From the NCBI RefSeq assembly GCF_937936435.1, contig NZ_CALDDG010000052.1, positions 1-13,562 of the forward strand: a DNA stretch of 13,562 nt, given 5' to 3'. The notes below the pieces were generated by a model. The model did no database searches, was not told the DNA's origin, and saw nothing but the letters and a program-made list of their open reading frames with translations. This document shows positions 6,989 to 13,152 of the stretch, piece after piece (positions within the stretch are counted from its first letter, which is position 1; each line of letters opens with the position of its first letter). The stretch is from an uncultured Sulfuricurvum sp. GTDB lineage: Bacteria > Campylobacterota > Campylobacteria > Campylobacterales > Sulfurimonadaceae. Both the position numbers and the translations under genes were made by a program.

Positions 6989-7778
6989 AGAATTGATTTT
7001 TTGTTTTTTCATATAAGCTGTATGTTTTATATGCTGTTTTTTCATAATAAATAGGTGAAGTTATATGTGTTTTATCAAATGACATTTTTTGATTTTTTAT
7101 TGAAAGATATAATGTGTTATTGTCTTGAAAAATAAGATGACCGTGTATTGATTTGTTTTGATCTGATATGAATGAGGCATTACACTTTCCCATATTAGCT
7201 ATCATAAGACCTTTTTCGCTTGTTAGTAATGCAGTTAAATATGAAAGAATAAGTAAAAATATCACAATATTAAATGGATCATGAATTTTCCTTTTTAAAT
7301 AAAAACGTCGTAAAAAGTAAAAAGACAAAGAATAAAAAAATAAAAATATAGCACTGTAAATATCATTAATAAATAGTGCAATGATGATAAAAATAATCCA
7401 AATGGTATTGTCAATTTTTTTATCATTGACTATTAAAAGATCATAAATAAGCCCCGCACCAACAATAATAGTTGAAATAGAAGAAATCCAATTCTCTTCA
7501 TTGTTAGGGAAAAAAAGTGGAAGTAATATCCATAAAACAATAGTAATTTTCCAATAGTTTTCATTTTGTGAATATAAAAATAGAATAGGAAAAGCAAAAA
7601 GTGAAACAATTAGTCCGAAAGCTATCAAAAATTTTAAATCCGGTATCACAAAAGAAAAACCATTCATTTGCATATATAAAGCAAAAGTTATATATCCAAA
7701 GAAAAAAACACCGAAGGCTAATAATTGCCAATTATTTTTCAAATGTTCGATAAATTTTGTAATATTTTCATTTTGCAT
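6981..7778 (-). CDS. A/T-rich multispanning membrane protein, unknown function
   Basis: A 265-aa protein I do not recognise. It has about six predicted membrane segments (roughly 18-38, 45-69, 76-90, 98-117, 124-157 and 168-187), a basic loop YLKRKIHD around 160-167, and a soluble, beta-rich C-terminal tail (about 190-265) containing a repeated YEKT. Base composition is strikingly A/T rich compared with all neighbours (for example only 11 G or C in 7321-7380), which suggests recent transfer. The ATG at 7778 follows a GGGAG by about 13 nt, a loose spacing. It begins 25 bp after the Abi-like gene on the same strand, so co-transcription is plausible, and its end overlaps arsB by 8 bp. It might be a membrane partner of the Abi module or an unrelated acquisition. 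Confidence 0.75.
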   Translation of the reverse strand: MQNENITKFIEHLKNNWQLLAFGVFFFGYITFALYMQMNGFSFVIPDLKFLIAFGLIVSLFAFPILFLYSQNENYWKITIVLWILLPLFFPNNEENWISSISTIIVGAGLIYDLLIVNDKKIDNTIWIIFIIIALFINDIYSAIFLFFYSLSFYFLRRFYLKRKIHDPFNIVIFLLILSYLTALLTSEKGLMIANMGKCNASFISDQNKSIHGHLIFQDNNTLYLSIKNQKMSFDKTHITSPIYYEKTAYKTYSLYEKTKNQFFK

Positions 7779-7803
7779 AGCTATTTAGAATCTCCCAATT
7801 GTT

Positions 7804-8739
7804 TTATTCATTCCACACGCTCATCTTTTCCCACCCTTCGATAAATCCCATCGCTTTAAAATTGATTTTCGGATGGGAAGCCACGAGGTTTTTGACGTCG
7901 TTTTGAAAATCAGCCTCTTCGCCGATGGCATCGAGGATATACGCTATGACGCTGAGGGCAAAGAAAACTTTATCCCCCTGCAAAGGGTGAAACTCTTTGA
8001 TTTTACGCGGTATTTCGAAACTGACGCCGAGAGTCTTGTTCCACAGTCGGCTGTGATGGGCGCAGATGTTGCGTATGACGGTGAGGGCATGAAACCAGTT
8101 GTGAAACAAATCTTTACTCACGCCTTTGAGCGCATGCGTAACGGCTTGTTGTTCGGAAGTTTTTAGCATTGCATAGATTTTGGAGAGGGTGCTCATCGAG
8201 ACGACTTCGACCATTGCCCACACGGGTAGATCGGTTGTGTTGTATTTTTCTTTGAAATGGGCGATAAACGTTTCACTGGATCGACTCGTCTCTTCTCGAA
8301 TAGCCACCATCACTTTGTCAAAAAACTCAGGGGATGTTTTGAAGTTTTCGGGATCGAGATAGCCGAATGCTCCATAAGCCAGTGAATGATGATACGCGAT
8401 CTGCGTTCTGAAATAGACTTCAATCGATTCAATGGCTTTAAAGACGGTTTTACGAAGCTCCGCATCAAAAAAATAGAGTTCCAAAACATCTTCAAAACGT
8501 ATATTGTCCAAAAAAATACCGTCCAATTCGAATGCTTTTGGATGTTGCAAAGGCAAAAAATAAGCACTTAATCTATAATAGTTGATATGGGAGAGCTTTT
8601 TGAGGGTATAGACTTCATTGGTGATGATAAGGTTTTTTTCTTTTAAAAGCTGAAGTTGTTCTTCAAAAGTTTTAGGGGATTTGGTATAACCGTTTGATTG
8701 ATTTTTGATCGTTTGGAGTTGGGATTGTAAGTCGTTCAT
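7804..8739 (-). CDS. Abi_2 (AbiD/AbiF-like) abortive-infection protein with HEPN-type motif
   Basis: A 311-aa cytoplasmic protein of the Abi_2 family, first known from lactococcal phage-abortive systems. Family motifs in order: KLSHINYYRLSAYFLPL (48-64), RFEDVLELYFFDAELRKTVF (81-100) with IESIEVYFRT following, LPVWAMVEVVSMSTLSKIY (171-189), and VIRNICAHHSRLWN (221-234). The last contains R223-N-I-C-A-H228, an R-x4-H arrangement typical of HEPN RNases, so RNA cleavage that stops growth on infection is the likely activity (inferred from family). The ATG at 8739 has GGAGGGG 8 nt upstream and overlaps the stop of a 41-aa ORF as ATGA. It is not flanked by a recognisable standard antitoxin. Length is normal for the family and no motif is missing. 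Confidence 0.9.
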   Translation of the reverse strand: MNDLQSQLQTIKNQSNGYTKSPKTFEEQLQLLKEKNLIITNEVYTLKKLSHINYYRLSAYFLPLQHPKAFELDGIFLDNIRFEDVLELYFFDAELRKTVFKAIESIEVYFRTQIAYHHSLAYGAFGYLDPENFKTSPEFFDKVMVAIREETSRSSETFIAHFKEKYNTTDLPVWAMVEVVSMSTLSKIYAMLKTSEQQAVTHALKGVSKDLFHNWFHALTVIRNICAHHSRLWNKTLGVSFEIPRKIKEFHPLQGDKVFFALSVIAYILDAIGEEADFQNDVKNLVASHPKINFKAMGFIEGWEKMSVWNE

Positions 8740-8861
8740 GAAGAAAACCCCTCCGTTGGCACTTTGTGTAGAGGTGGGAGAGGTGTGTTGAGAGAATTAT
8801 CACGAAAATAAGCTTTGAGATTGATTAGCTTTTTTTGTGAATGCGTTTTCATCGAAGACAT
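8736..8861 (-). CDS. Small ORF (41 aa) coupled to the Abi gene, candidate antitoxin or leader peptide
   Basis: I read this from the minus strand: ATG at 8861, TGA at 8738-8736. GGAG (8870-8867) lies 5 nt before the ATG, an in-frame TGA directly precedes it, and its own stop overlaps the Abi start codon as ATGA. The peptide begins MSSMKTHSQKKLINLKAYF, basic and probably helical, and ends with a proline-containing tail (PLPPLHKVP, then TEGFSS). No cysteines, no signal peptide, no membrane segment. A frame of this length could be open by chance, but the ribosome binding site, stop/start coupling and own promoter together favour a real gene. I do not recognise a family. It could be a small antitoxin of the HEPN protein, a translational leader, or part of a non-coding antitoxin RNA that happens to be open. 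Confidence 0.6.
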   Translation of the reverse strand: MSSMKTHSQKKLINLKAYFRDNSLNTPLPPLHKVPTEGFSS

Positions 8862-8892
8862 TCATTCTCCGCAACAAAAATTAATTGCAGAG

Positions 8893-8921
8893 ATTATAGC
8901 AGATTTGATAGTATTGCTTAA
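8893..8921 (-). promoter_or_regulatory. Promoter of the small ORF-Abi unit
   Basis: On the minus strand TTAAGC (8921-8916) is followed after 17 bp by TATAAT (8898-8893), preceded by TGC to form an extended -10. A start near 8886 gives a leader of about 25 nt before the small ORF. The unit can therefore be transcribed separately from the upstream beta-barrel gene. Confidence 0.6.
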
Positions 8922-8947
8922 AAGGGGCGGCAATTTAACCTGTAAAT

Positions 8948-9712
8948 TTAAAACTTGAGCTTCAATCCTAGTGACAGCGTCTCGTTTTTCGTTTCACTGT
9001 CAGGTTCGTAAAACCCTCCGACACTATCCGATGCATCGATATTCCAGTATTCGTAATTATAGGAAATAAATGTGCTCAGTGAGTCGCTGAGAGCCAGTTC
9101 CAACGGTACGCTGATTTTGTATCCGTGTACGTTTTTCAAGTCAAACGTATAGCCGTTGAGATTTTCGTGCATTTGTGCATTAAACGCCTTGCGGTAATTG
9201 CCGTCGAGACCGACCGACATAGTGGAAGATAAAGCATAATGCAGGCCGATACCGACATCGTAATAGCCCCAGTCATACACTTCATCATATCCCAACTGAC
9301 GAACCCATCGGCGGTAACCCACCCCGATCATTATAGGCATTTTCCATTGGCCGTTTTTGTCAAGATGTGCCGTCGATTTGTATCCGAAGGTGTAATCACC
9401 CACTTCATTCATCGTTGTGCCGCGATATGAACCGTACGGATCTGAGGAATATAACAGGCTTCCGACATAGTCGGTATTGCCTCTAACATACGATGCACCT
9501 AGATAGAGTCCGTTCTCGAGAGGAGTGAGACTTAACGTAACTCCATTGACCTTTCCGAAATCGGCTCTTTCAGTATCGAGCAAGGCACCGTAATCGTCGG
9601 TTTCGGCATAATCAAAACGGGTCGTATCGGCACTGATCGATACCGAATAGGACGACGCGTATACGCAGGAACCGAATAGAAGCGAAAGTGTGGCAATAAG
9701 TGACTTATTCAT
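8948..9712 (-). CDS. Outer-membrane beta-barrel protein
   Basis: A 254-aa protein exported by the Sec route to the outer membrane. Residues 1-19 form a signal peptide (MNKSLIATLSLLFGSCVYA, cleavage before SSYS). The mature part alternates polar and aromatic/hydrophobic residues with frequent Tyr and Gly (for example YTFGYKSTAHL, GYYDVGIGLHYAL, STFISYNYEYW) and ends in LSLGLKLKF, whose terminal Phe is the usual signal for the outer-membrane assembly machinery. Size fits a small barrel of about 8-12 strands. I cannot assign a substrate. The ATG at 9712 has GGAG (9721-9724) 8 nt ahead and begins 15 bp after the kinase gene, so it is likely the third gene of the regulator-kinase operon and perhaps a target or accessory of that system. 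Confidence 0.85.
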   Translation of the reverse strand: MNKSLIATLSLLFGSCVYASSYSVSISADTTRFDYAETDDYGALLDTERADFGKVNGVTLSLTPLENGLYLGASYVRGNTDYVGSLLYSSDPYGSYRGTTMNEVGDYTFGYKSTAHLDKNGQWKMPIMIGVGYRRWVRQLGYDEVYDWGYYDVGIGLHYALSSTMSVGLDGNYRKAFNAQMHENLNGYTFDLKNVHGYKISVPLELALSDSLSTFISYNYEYWNIDASDSVGGFYEPDSETKNETLSLGLKLKF

Positions 9713-9727
9713 AAAGACGGCTCCATA

Positions 9728-10990
9728 TTATAATGTTATGGTGTCAGTATAACGTTTGTTTAATACGATACGAAAACAGTTCAAGCCGCTGGCGTAATGG
9801 TATTCGAGTTTAAAGCCGTGTTTTTGGAATATAGAATAGGTGATATAAAGCCCAAGCCCAAGCCCTGCAGAAGAGTCTTCATACGCGCGGTTAAACGGTT
9901 TGTCGAACTTTCGGTTCTCTTGAGGCAGAGGATCACCGATGCTGCATATTTCGATACTATGGCTGAGAATCAGAACCGTCGGTTTGGCATTAGAATATTT
10001 GAAGGCGTTGTCCAGAAGATTTTTTACCGCAATTGCAAACAGATCGAAATCACATCGGATCATAAGTGCAGAATCCTCTCCTTTGATCGTGATATTGTTT
10101 TTGTCACATATCAAAATATCGCAGGTATGATCCAAAATATCGACAAAACGGTAATCTTGTAGATTGAGTTTCCACTCTCCGCTGCTGAATCGTTCCATCT
10201 TGGAAAACTCGCCCAGCAGATAATCCATCCGGTCGAAAATCCGTTTCAGCCGTTCCTGCTCGACAGAATCGTTCAGGCAGTCGGTCGTGAGGGAGCCTTT
10301 CATAATAGGTGTTTTTAGCTCATGGAGAATATTACGCAGAAAAAGCGAACGGGCTTCTTTCATGGCGGCAATTTTTTCCAGAACCTGATTAAACTCATGG
10401 GTAATCTGCGAAATCTCATCTTTGCCGCTAATCGGGACATTGAGGCTGGTATCGCCGTCTTTGTAGCCGATAATCGCATTTTTAAGGCGATGCAGAGGGT
10501 AGAGTTTCCGGAGAAGATAACCGAAGAAAAGAAGAATCAGGATATCGACCGCAATAGCGACAATCCAAAAGGGGAGGATGGATTGCGGTTTGAAATCTTC
10601 AAGTACGATTTTTTCCATACGTTTAAAATCGGGAGGAGGTAGTCGAGGCTTGAAACGAGGATCCATTTTCGGCGGAGGCATATTGACAAAATAGGTTCGG
10701 CTTTTATAGTCGATAAGCATTCCGAAGGGGAGTCTTTCTTGGATATGCCCTTTCGATTTTAGGAGGTCGGGTGTAAGGGTAGACTGTCGTATCATGAGCG
10801 TAGAAAGTTCGTTAGTGAAATTTCCGTTTGAGTGGTGTATCAGCTGCCCAGCCAGAAAGAAACGGCTCATCTGTTCACCCTCTCTTTCTTTTAGGAAATG
10901 TTGGTGGGCTATCCACAACAGAGCGTTTATCAGGATAAAAATAAAGATAAAAAAGAGGGTGATAAGTCTTAAAATGGAATGGTTATTCAT
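9728..10990 (-). CDS. Membrane sensor histidine kinase, ArsS-like
   Basis: Inner-membrane sensor kinase partner of the preceding regulator. From ATG 10990 it is 420 aa: first membrane segment about 8-28, periplasmic sensor about 29-137 with a proline-rich patch (MPPPKMDPRFKPRLPPP, 104-120), second membrane segment about 139-161, HAMP linker to about 213, the phosphoacceptor motif LFLRNILHELKTP with His223, the N-box NLLDNAFKY (from N324) and the G-box GLGLGLY (376-382). Organisation resembles Helicobacter ArsS, an acid-response kinase. The start is uncertain: a TTG two codons upstream (10996) is better spaced from AGGA (7 nt) than the ATG (13 nt). The frame overlaps the regulator's end by 8 bp from the ATG. 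The signal sensed cannot be told from sequence. Confidence 0.92.
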   Translation of the reverse strand: MNNHSILRLITLFFIFIFILINALLWIAHQHFLKEREGEQMSRFFLAGQLIHHSNGNFTNELSTLMIRQSTLTPDLLKSKGHIQERLPFGMLIDYKSRTYFVNMPPPKMDPRFKPRLPPPDFKRMEKIVLEDFKPQSILPFWIVAIAVDILILLFFGYLLRKLYPLHRLKNAIIGYKDGDTSLNVPISGKDEISQITHEFNQVLEKIAAMKEARSLFLRNILHELKTPIMKGSLTTDCLNDSVEQERLKRIFDRMDYLLGEFSKMERFSSGEWKLNLQDYRFVDILDHTCDILICDKNNITIKGEDSALMIRCDFDLFAIAVKNLLDNAFKYSNAKPTVLILSHSIEICSIGDPLPQENRKFDKPFNRAYEDSSAGLGLGLYITYSIFQKHGFKLEYHYASGLNCFRIVLNKRYTDTITL

Positions 10991-11651
10991 TGACAAATTT
11001 ATATCCTATTCCCCGGACCGAGACGATGTAGCGCGGCTGTTTAGGATCATCGCCTATTTTTTGGCGTATTCGCCCCATGATGACGTCGATGCTTTTGAGA
11101 CTGCTTTCGTATTTGATCGAACCGATATTGAGTAAAAGCTCTTCGCGCGAGATAGCGGATCGGTCTTTTCCGATCATATAAGCGATAATGTCGTATTCTG
11201 CCGGAGTGAGACGCAGGATAGAACCGTGTTTCGTGATCTCGTGGCGTTGTTCGTCTACCTCGAATGGAGAGAGTTTTTTGGGCATGGTGGGATGGATGCG
11301 GCGTAAAATCGCATCGATTCTAAATATTAGTTCTTGGGGATCGTAGGGCTTGGGGAGATAATCGTCCGCTCCGCGTGAAAACCCCATCATTTTGTCCCGT
11401 ATGTCGGAGCGTGCCGAAGAGATGATAATCGGGATCGTACTCTCCTGCCGGATCAGTCGGCAAATCTCCATCCCGTCCATTTGCGGAAGAGACAGATCCA
11501 GCACCAGCAAATCAAACGATTCGCTTTGAAATACACGTAGACCTTCGAGCGGCGTACTCGCTACGGTGACATCGATATCGTCTTTATAAAGGCGCGTTTT
11601 TAGCAGTTGTGCCAGTTCGAGATCATCTTCTATCATCAGTACATTTATCAT
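10983..11651 (-). CDS. OmpR-family response regulator
   Basis: A 222-aa DNA-binding response regulator. The receiver domain shows the acidic pair (E8, D9, D10), phosphoacceptor Asp52 in VLDLSLPQMDG, Ser79 in the switch position and Lys101 in YLPKPYDP. The C-terminal winged helix contains SLKSIDVIMGRIRQKIGDD and ends in RYIVSVRGIGYKFVNE, the OmpR/PhoB type. With the ArsS-like kinase it resembles the Helicobacter ArsRS acid-response pair. The start is ATG 11651 (MINVLMIEDD); the frame continues to a TTG at 11699 but that extension does not look like a receiver domain. No Shine-Dalgarno precedes ATG 11651; instead TATAAT lies exactly 7 nt upstream, suggesting a leaderless message. Confidence 0.93.
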   Translation of the reverse strand: MINVLMIEDDLELAQLLKTRLYKDDIDVTVASTPLEGLRVFQSESFDLLVLDLSLPQMDGMEICRLIRQESTIPIIISSARSDIRDKMMGFSRGADDYLPKPYDPQELIFRIDAILRRIHPTMPKKLSPFEVDEQRHEITKHGSILRLTPAEYDIIAYMIGKDRSAISREELLLNIGSIKYESSLKSIDVIMGRIRQKIGDDPKQPRYIVSVRGIGYKFVNE

Positions 11652-11658
11652 GGAATCG

Positions 11659-11664
11659 ATTATA
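11659..11664 (-). promoter_or_regulatory. -10 box of the regulator-kinase operon
   Basis: TATAAT on the minus strand (11664-11659) ends seven bases before the A of the regulator's ATG (11651), placing the predicted transcription start on the start codon itself. No clear -35 box is seen 17 bp further upstream; that stretch is A/T- and pyrimidine-rich. Confidence 0.5.
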
Positions 11665-11681
11665 TCGGGGGAGAAGTAAAT

Positions 11682-11707
11682 AAAAAGTAACATGCCCAAA
11701 GGGCATG
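11682..11707 (-). terminator. Rho-independent terminator of the EF-hand gene
   Basis: On the minus strand, a perfect 7-bp hairpin (arms 11707-11701 CATGCCC and 11697-11691 GGGCATG, loop of three T) begins 5 nt after the EF-hand gene's stop and is followed by TTACTTTTTATTT. It separates that gene from the regulator operon downstream. Confidence 0.75.
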
Positions 11708-11712
11708 GCGTC

Positions 11713-12399
11713 TTAGGCGCTGATACTCAGCAAAGAGGTAGAATTGGAAGAATTGGTGCTTCCATAAGCGCTGAGAATTTTTTGTAACCATTCGTTACTG
11801 ATATTTTTAGTGTTCTGAGCCGTCGTAGTGCTTTCAGAAGAAGAGCTGCTAGTACTGTCTGAACTTTCCGAACTGCTGTCATCTGAGCTGTCACCCAGTG
11901 CCGCAAGCAGTTCCTCGATACTGACCGTACCGTCTTGATTCGTATCCAATGCGGAAATCACATCGCTGCTGCTGGATGAAGAGCTGCTGCTATCGGAAGT
12001 CGAATCGCTCGGCGGTGGCGGAGGCATTCCACCCATTGATTCTCCTCCTCCTTGAGGCGGTTCAGGCGGGGTCATATTTTTTAAAGCGGCAAGCAATTCA
12101 TCGGAACTCATGCTCCCGTCTTGGTTGGTATCGAGTGCATCAAAAACATCTTCTGCCGAAGATGCTGTGCCGGTATCGGTAGAACTCGACGAGCTATCTT
12201 GTGAAGCAAGCGCTTTAGCCGCCGCACTGAATTCAGCCTTGTCGATTGAGCCGCTGCTGTCGGTGTCCATGGAACTCAGCATCTGCTGCGACAGTGACGT
12301 CATCATATCTTCAAAACCGCTTTTGGTTTTTGACGACGATGACGAACTGGATGTATTGTATGCCGAGTAACTGCTGTAATAATCGGAACTTACCGTCAT
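11713..12399 (-). CDS. Serine-rich EF-hand calcium-binding protein
   Basis: A 228-aa acidic protein with three canonical 12-residue EF-hand loops: 45-56 (DTDSSGSIDKAE), 90-101 (DTNQDGSMSSDE) and 152-163 (DTNQDGTVSIEE). Loops 2 and 3 with flanks (ALDTNQDG...ELLAAL) are near copies, pointing to an internal duplication. Between them are serine runs (17-23, 137-145, 184-188) and a proline-rich piece (PPEPPQGGG, PPPPP). No signal peptide or membrane segment is visible, so its location is unknown; serine-rich low-complexity linkers would suit a secreted or surface protein. Calcium binding is strongly implied. AAGGAG lies 6 nt before the ATG. A hairpin terminator follows the stop, so it is probably monocistronic though next to the two-component operon. 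Similar EF-hand proteins occur in other Proteobacteria; function is not known to me. Confidence 0.85.
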   Translation of the reverse strand: MTVSSDYYSSYSAYNTSSSSSSSKTKSGFEDMMTSLSQQMLSSMDTDSSGSIDKAEFSAAAKALASQDSSSSSTDTGTASSAEDVFDALDTNQDGSMSSDELLAALKNMTPPEPPQGGGESMGGMPPPPPSDSTSDSSSSSSSSSDVISALDTNQDGTVSIEELLAALGDSSDDSSSESSDSTSSSSSESTTTAQNTKNISNEWLQKILSAYGSTNSSNSTSLLSISA

Positions 12400-12518
12400 G
12401 ACGTTCTCCTTGTCTGGTGTAGCAAGAAAAAATTCTTACTCGGTATAAGCATAAGACGCTTAGAGTAACTAATCGGTAACACTCCTATAGGTGCAGAAGC
12501 CCCTAAAAAAGGAATGAT
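12400..12518. other. Intergenic region upstream of the EF-hand gene
   Basis: This 119-bp gap between the end of lolA and the EF-hand gene contains TGCTTATAC (12451-12443, minus strand), a possible extended -10, and a hairpin at 12421-12440 with 8 bp on the minus-strand RNA (one G-U pair) and a U4 loop. The AAGGAG of the EF-hand gene follows. No strong terminator for lolA was found, so readthrough from lolA is possible. Confidence 0.35.
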
Positions 12519-13034
12519 TTAGTCTTTTATAACGTCATAATCGGAAGGGATAAGTGCTTTAAAACGTGAAGATTCGATCGGACGGTTTTGTAGCGGGTCG
12601 GTAAAGCGGATCGAAACTTGATTGTCGAAACCGTCTTTATAGCTGATGGACGTTAGAAGATCATTTTTAAACTCGACAATATAGGTTTGAGCGTTGACAG
12701 TAGCGGAATAGCGGTTGGCGTCGATCGGTTTGGCTTTTTTGACAATAGCGAGAAAATCGATCTCATCTCCCAGTTTACGCAGTGTTACCTGTTCGATCTG
12801 CGGTTCGACTACCGTAATTTGCTGAGCATTGATATAAACGCTTTTTTGGATCGGTTTTTGATAGACCCATAGGGCGTTTTGCGGTTTGCTTGCCCAAAGT
12901 TCGCCGTAATAGACGATTTTTTTATTATTGTCGTCAATGATGGTTTGGATGAATTTCGAATTAAAAGAACTGAGATCTTTGGGAGAGGCAAAAAGGGTAA
13001 GGGTAAATAAGAGATAAAAGGGTAGAAAACGCAC
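12519..13034 (-). CDS. lolA: Outer-membrane lipoprotein carrier LolA
   Basis: Periplasmic chaperone that takes lipoproteins from the inner-membrane LolCDE-type transporter to the outer membrane. The start is GTG 13034: AAGGA (13045-13041) sits 6 nt upstream and the protein then begins with a signal peptide, MRFLPFYLLFTLTLFA. A longer frame up to a TTG at 13088 would bury this signal. The 171-aa product has the LolA features SFNSKFIQTI, YYGELWASKPQNALWVYQKP and the later KNDLLTSISYKDGFDNQVSIRF, with a beta-strand pattern throughout. Overall similarity to E. coli LolA is low, as usual for Campylobacterota, and the neighbouring secA supports the call (lolA and secA are also adjacent in Helicobacter pylori and C. 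jejuni). Confidence 0.9.
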   Translation of the reverse strand: MRFLPFYLLFTLTLFASPKDLSSFNSKFIQTIIDDNNKKIVYYGELWASKPQNALWVYQKPIQKSVYINAQQITVVEPQIEQVTLRKLGDEIDFLAIVKKAKPIDANRYSATVNAQTYIVEFKNDLLTSISYKDGFDNQVSIRFTDPLQNRPIESSRFKALIPSDYDVIKD

Positions 13035-13063
13035 ACAAAATCCTTGAATAGAGTATTTGTGCC

Positions 13064-13093
13064 ATTGTACCCTATGCTCATTAACCAAAACAA
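13064..13093 (-). promoter_or_regulatory. Candidate lolA promoter
   Basis: On the minus strand TTGTTT (13093-13088) and TACAAT (13069-13064) are 18 bp apart, giving a start near 13057 and a leader of about 23 nt before the lolA GTG with its AAGGA. The plus strand carries TGTTAAAAT (13105-13113), a possible extended -10 for secA, in the same 118-bp gap. Confidence 0.45.
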
Positions 13094-13152
13094 TAGATTT
13101 CGTATGTTAAAATCAGCGACTTTTTCAATACTGTTCATAATGAAGGCTTTTA

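Noticed and set aside
7010..7040. CATATAA/TTATATG stem followed by a T run, as a terminator for arsB
   Set aside because: The stem is all A/T apart from its terminal C-G pair and lies in an A/T-rich coding region where such repeats arise easily; evidence is too weak.
8913..8934. ATTGC...GCAAT inverted repeat as terminator of the beta-barrel gene
   Set aside because: Only 5 bp with a 12-nt loop and no following T run; it also overlaps the -35 of the next promoter.
11949..12370. Plus-strand frames of 77 and 86 codons opposite the EF-hand gene
   Set aside because: They arise from the repetitive serine codons on the other strand; the EF-hand frame has three complete loops and a ribosome binding site.
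13035..13088. N-terminal extension of lolA from TTG 13088
   Set aside because: It would place 18 charged and polar residues before the signal peptide and run through the predicted promoter; GTG 13034 has AAGGA at 6 nt.
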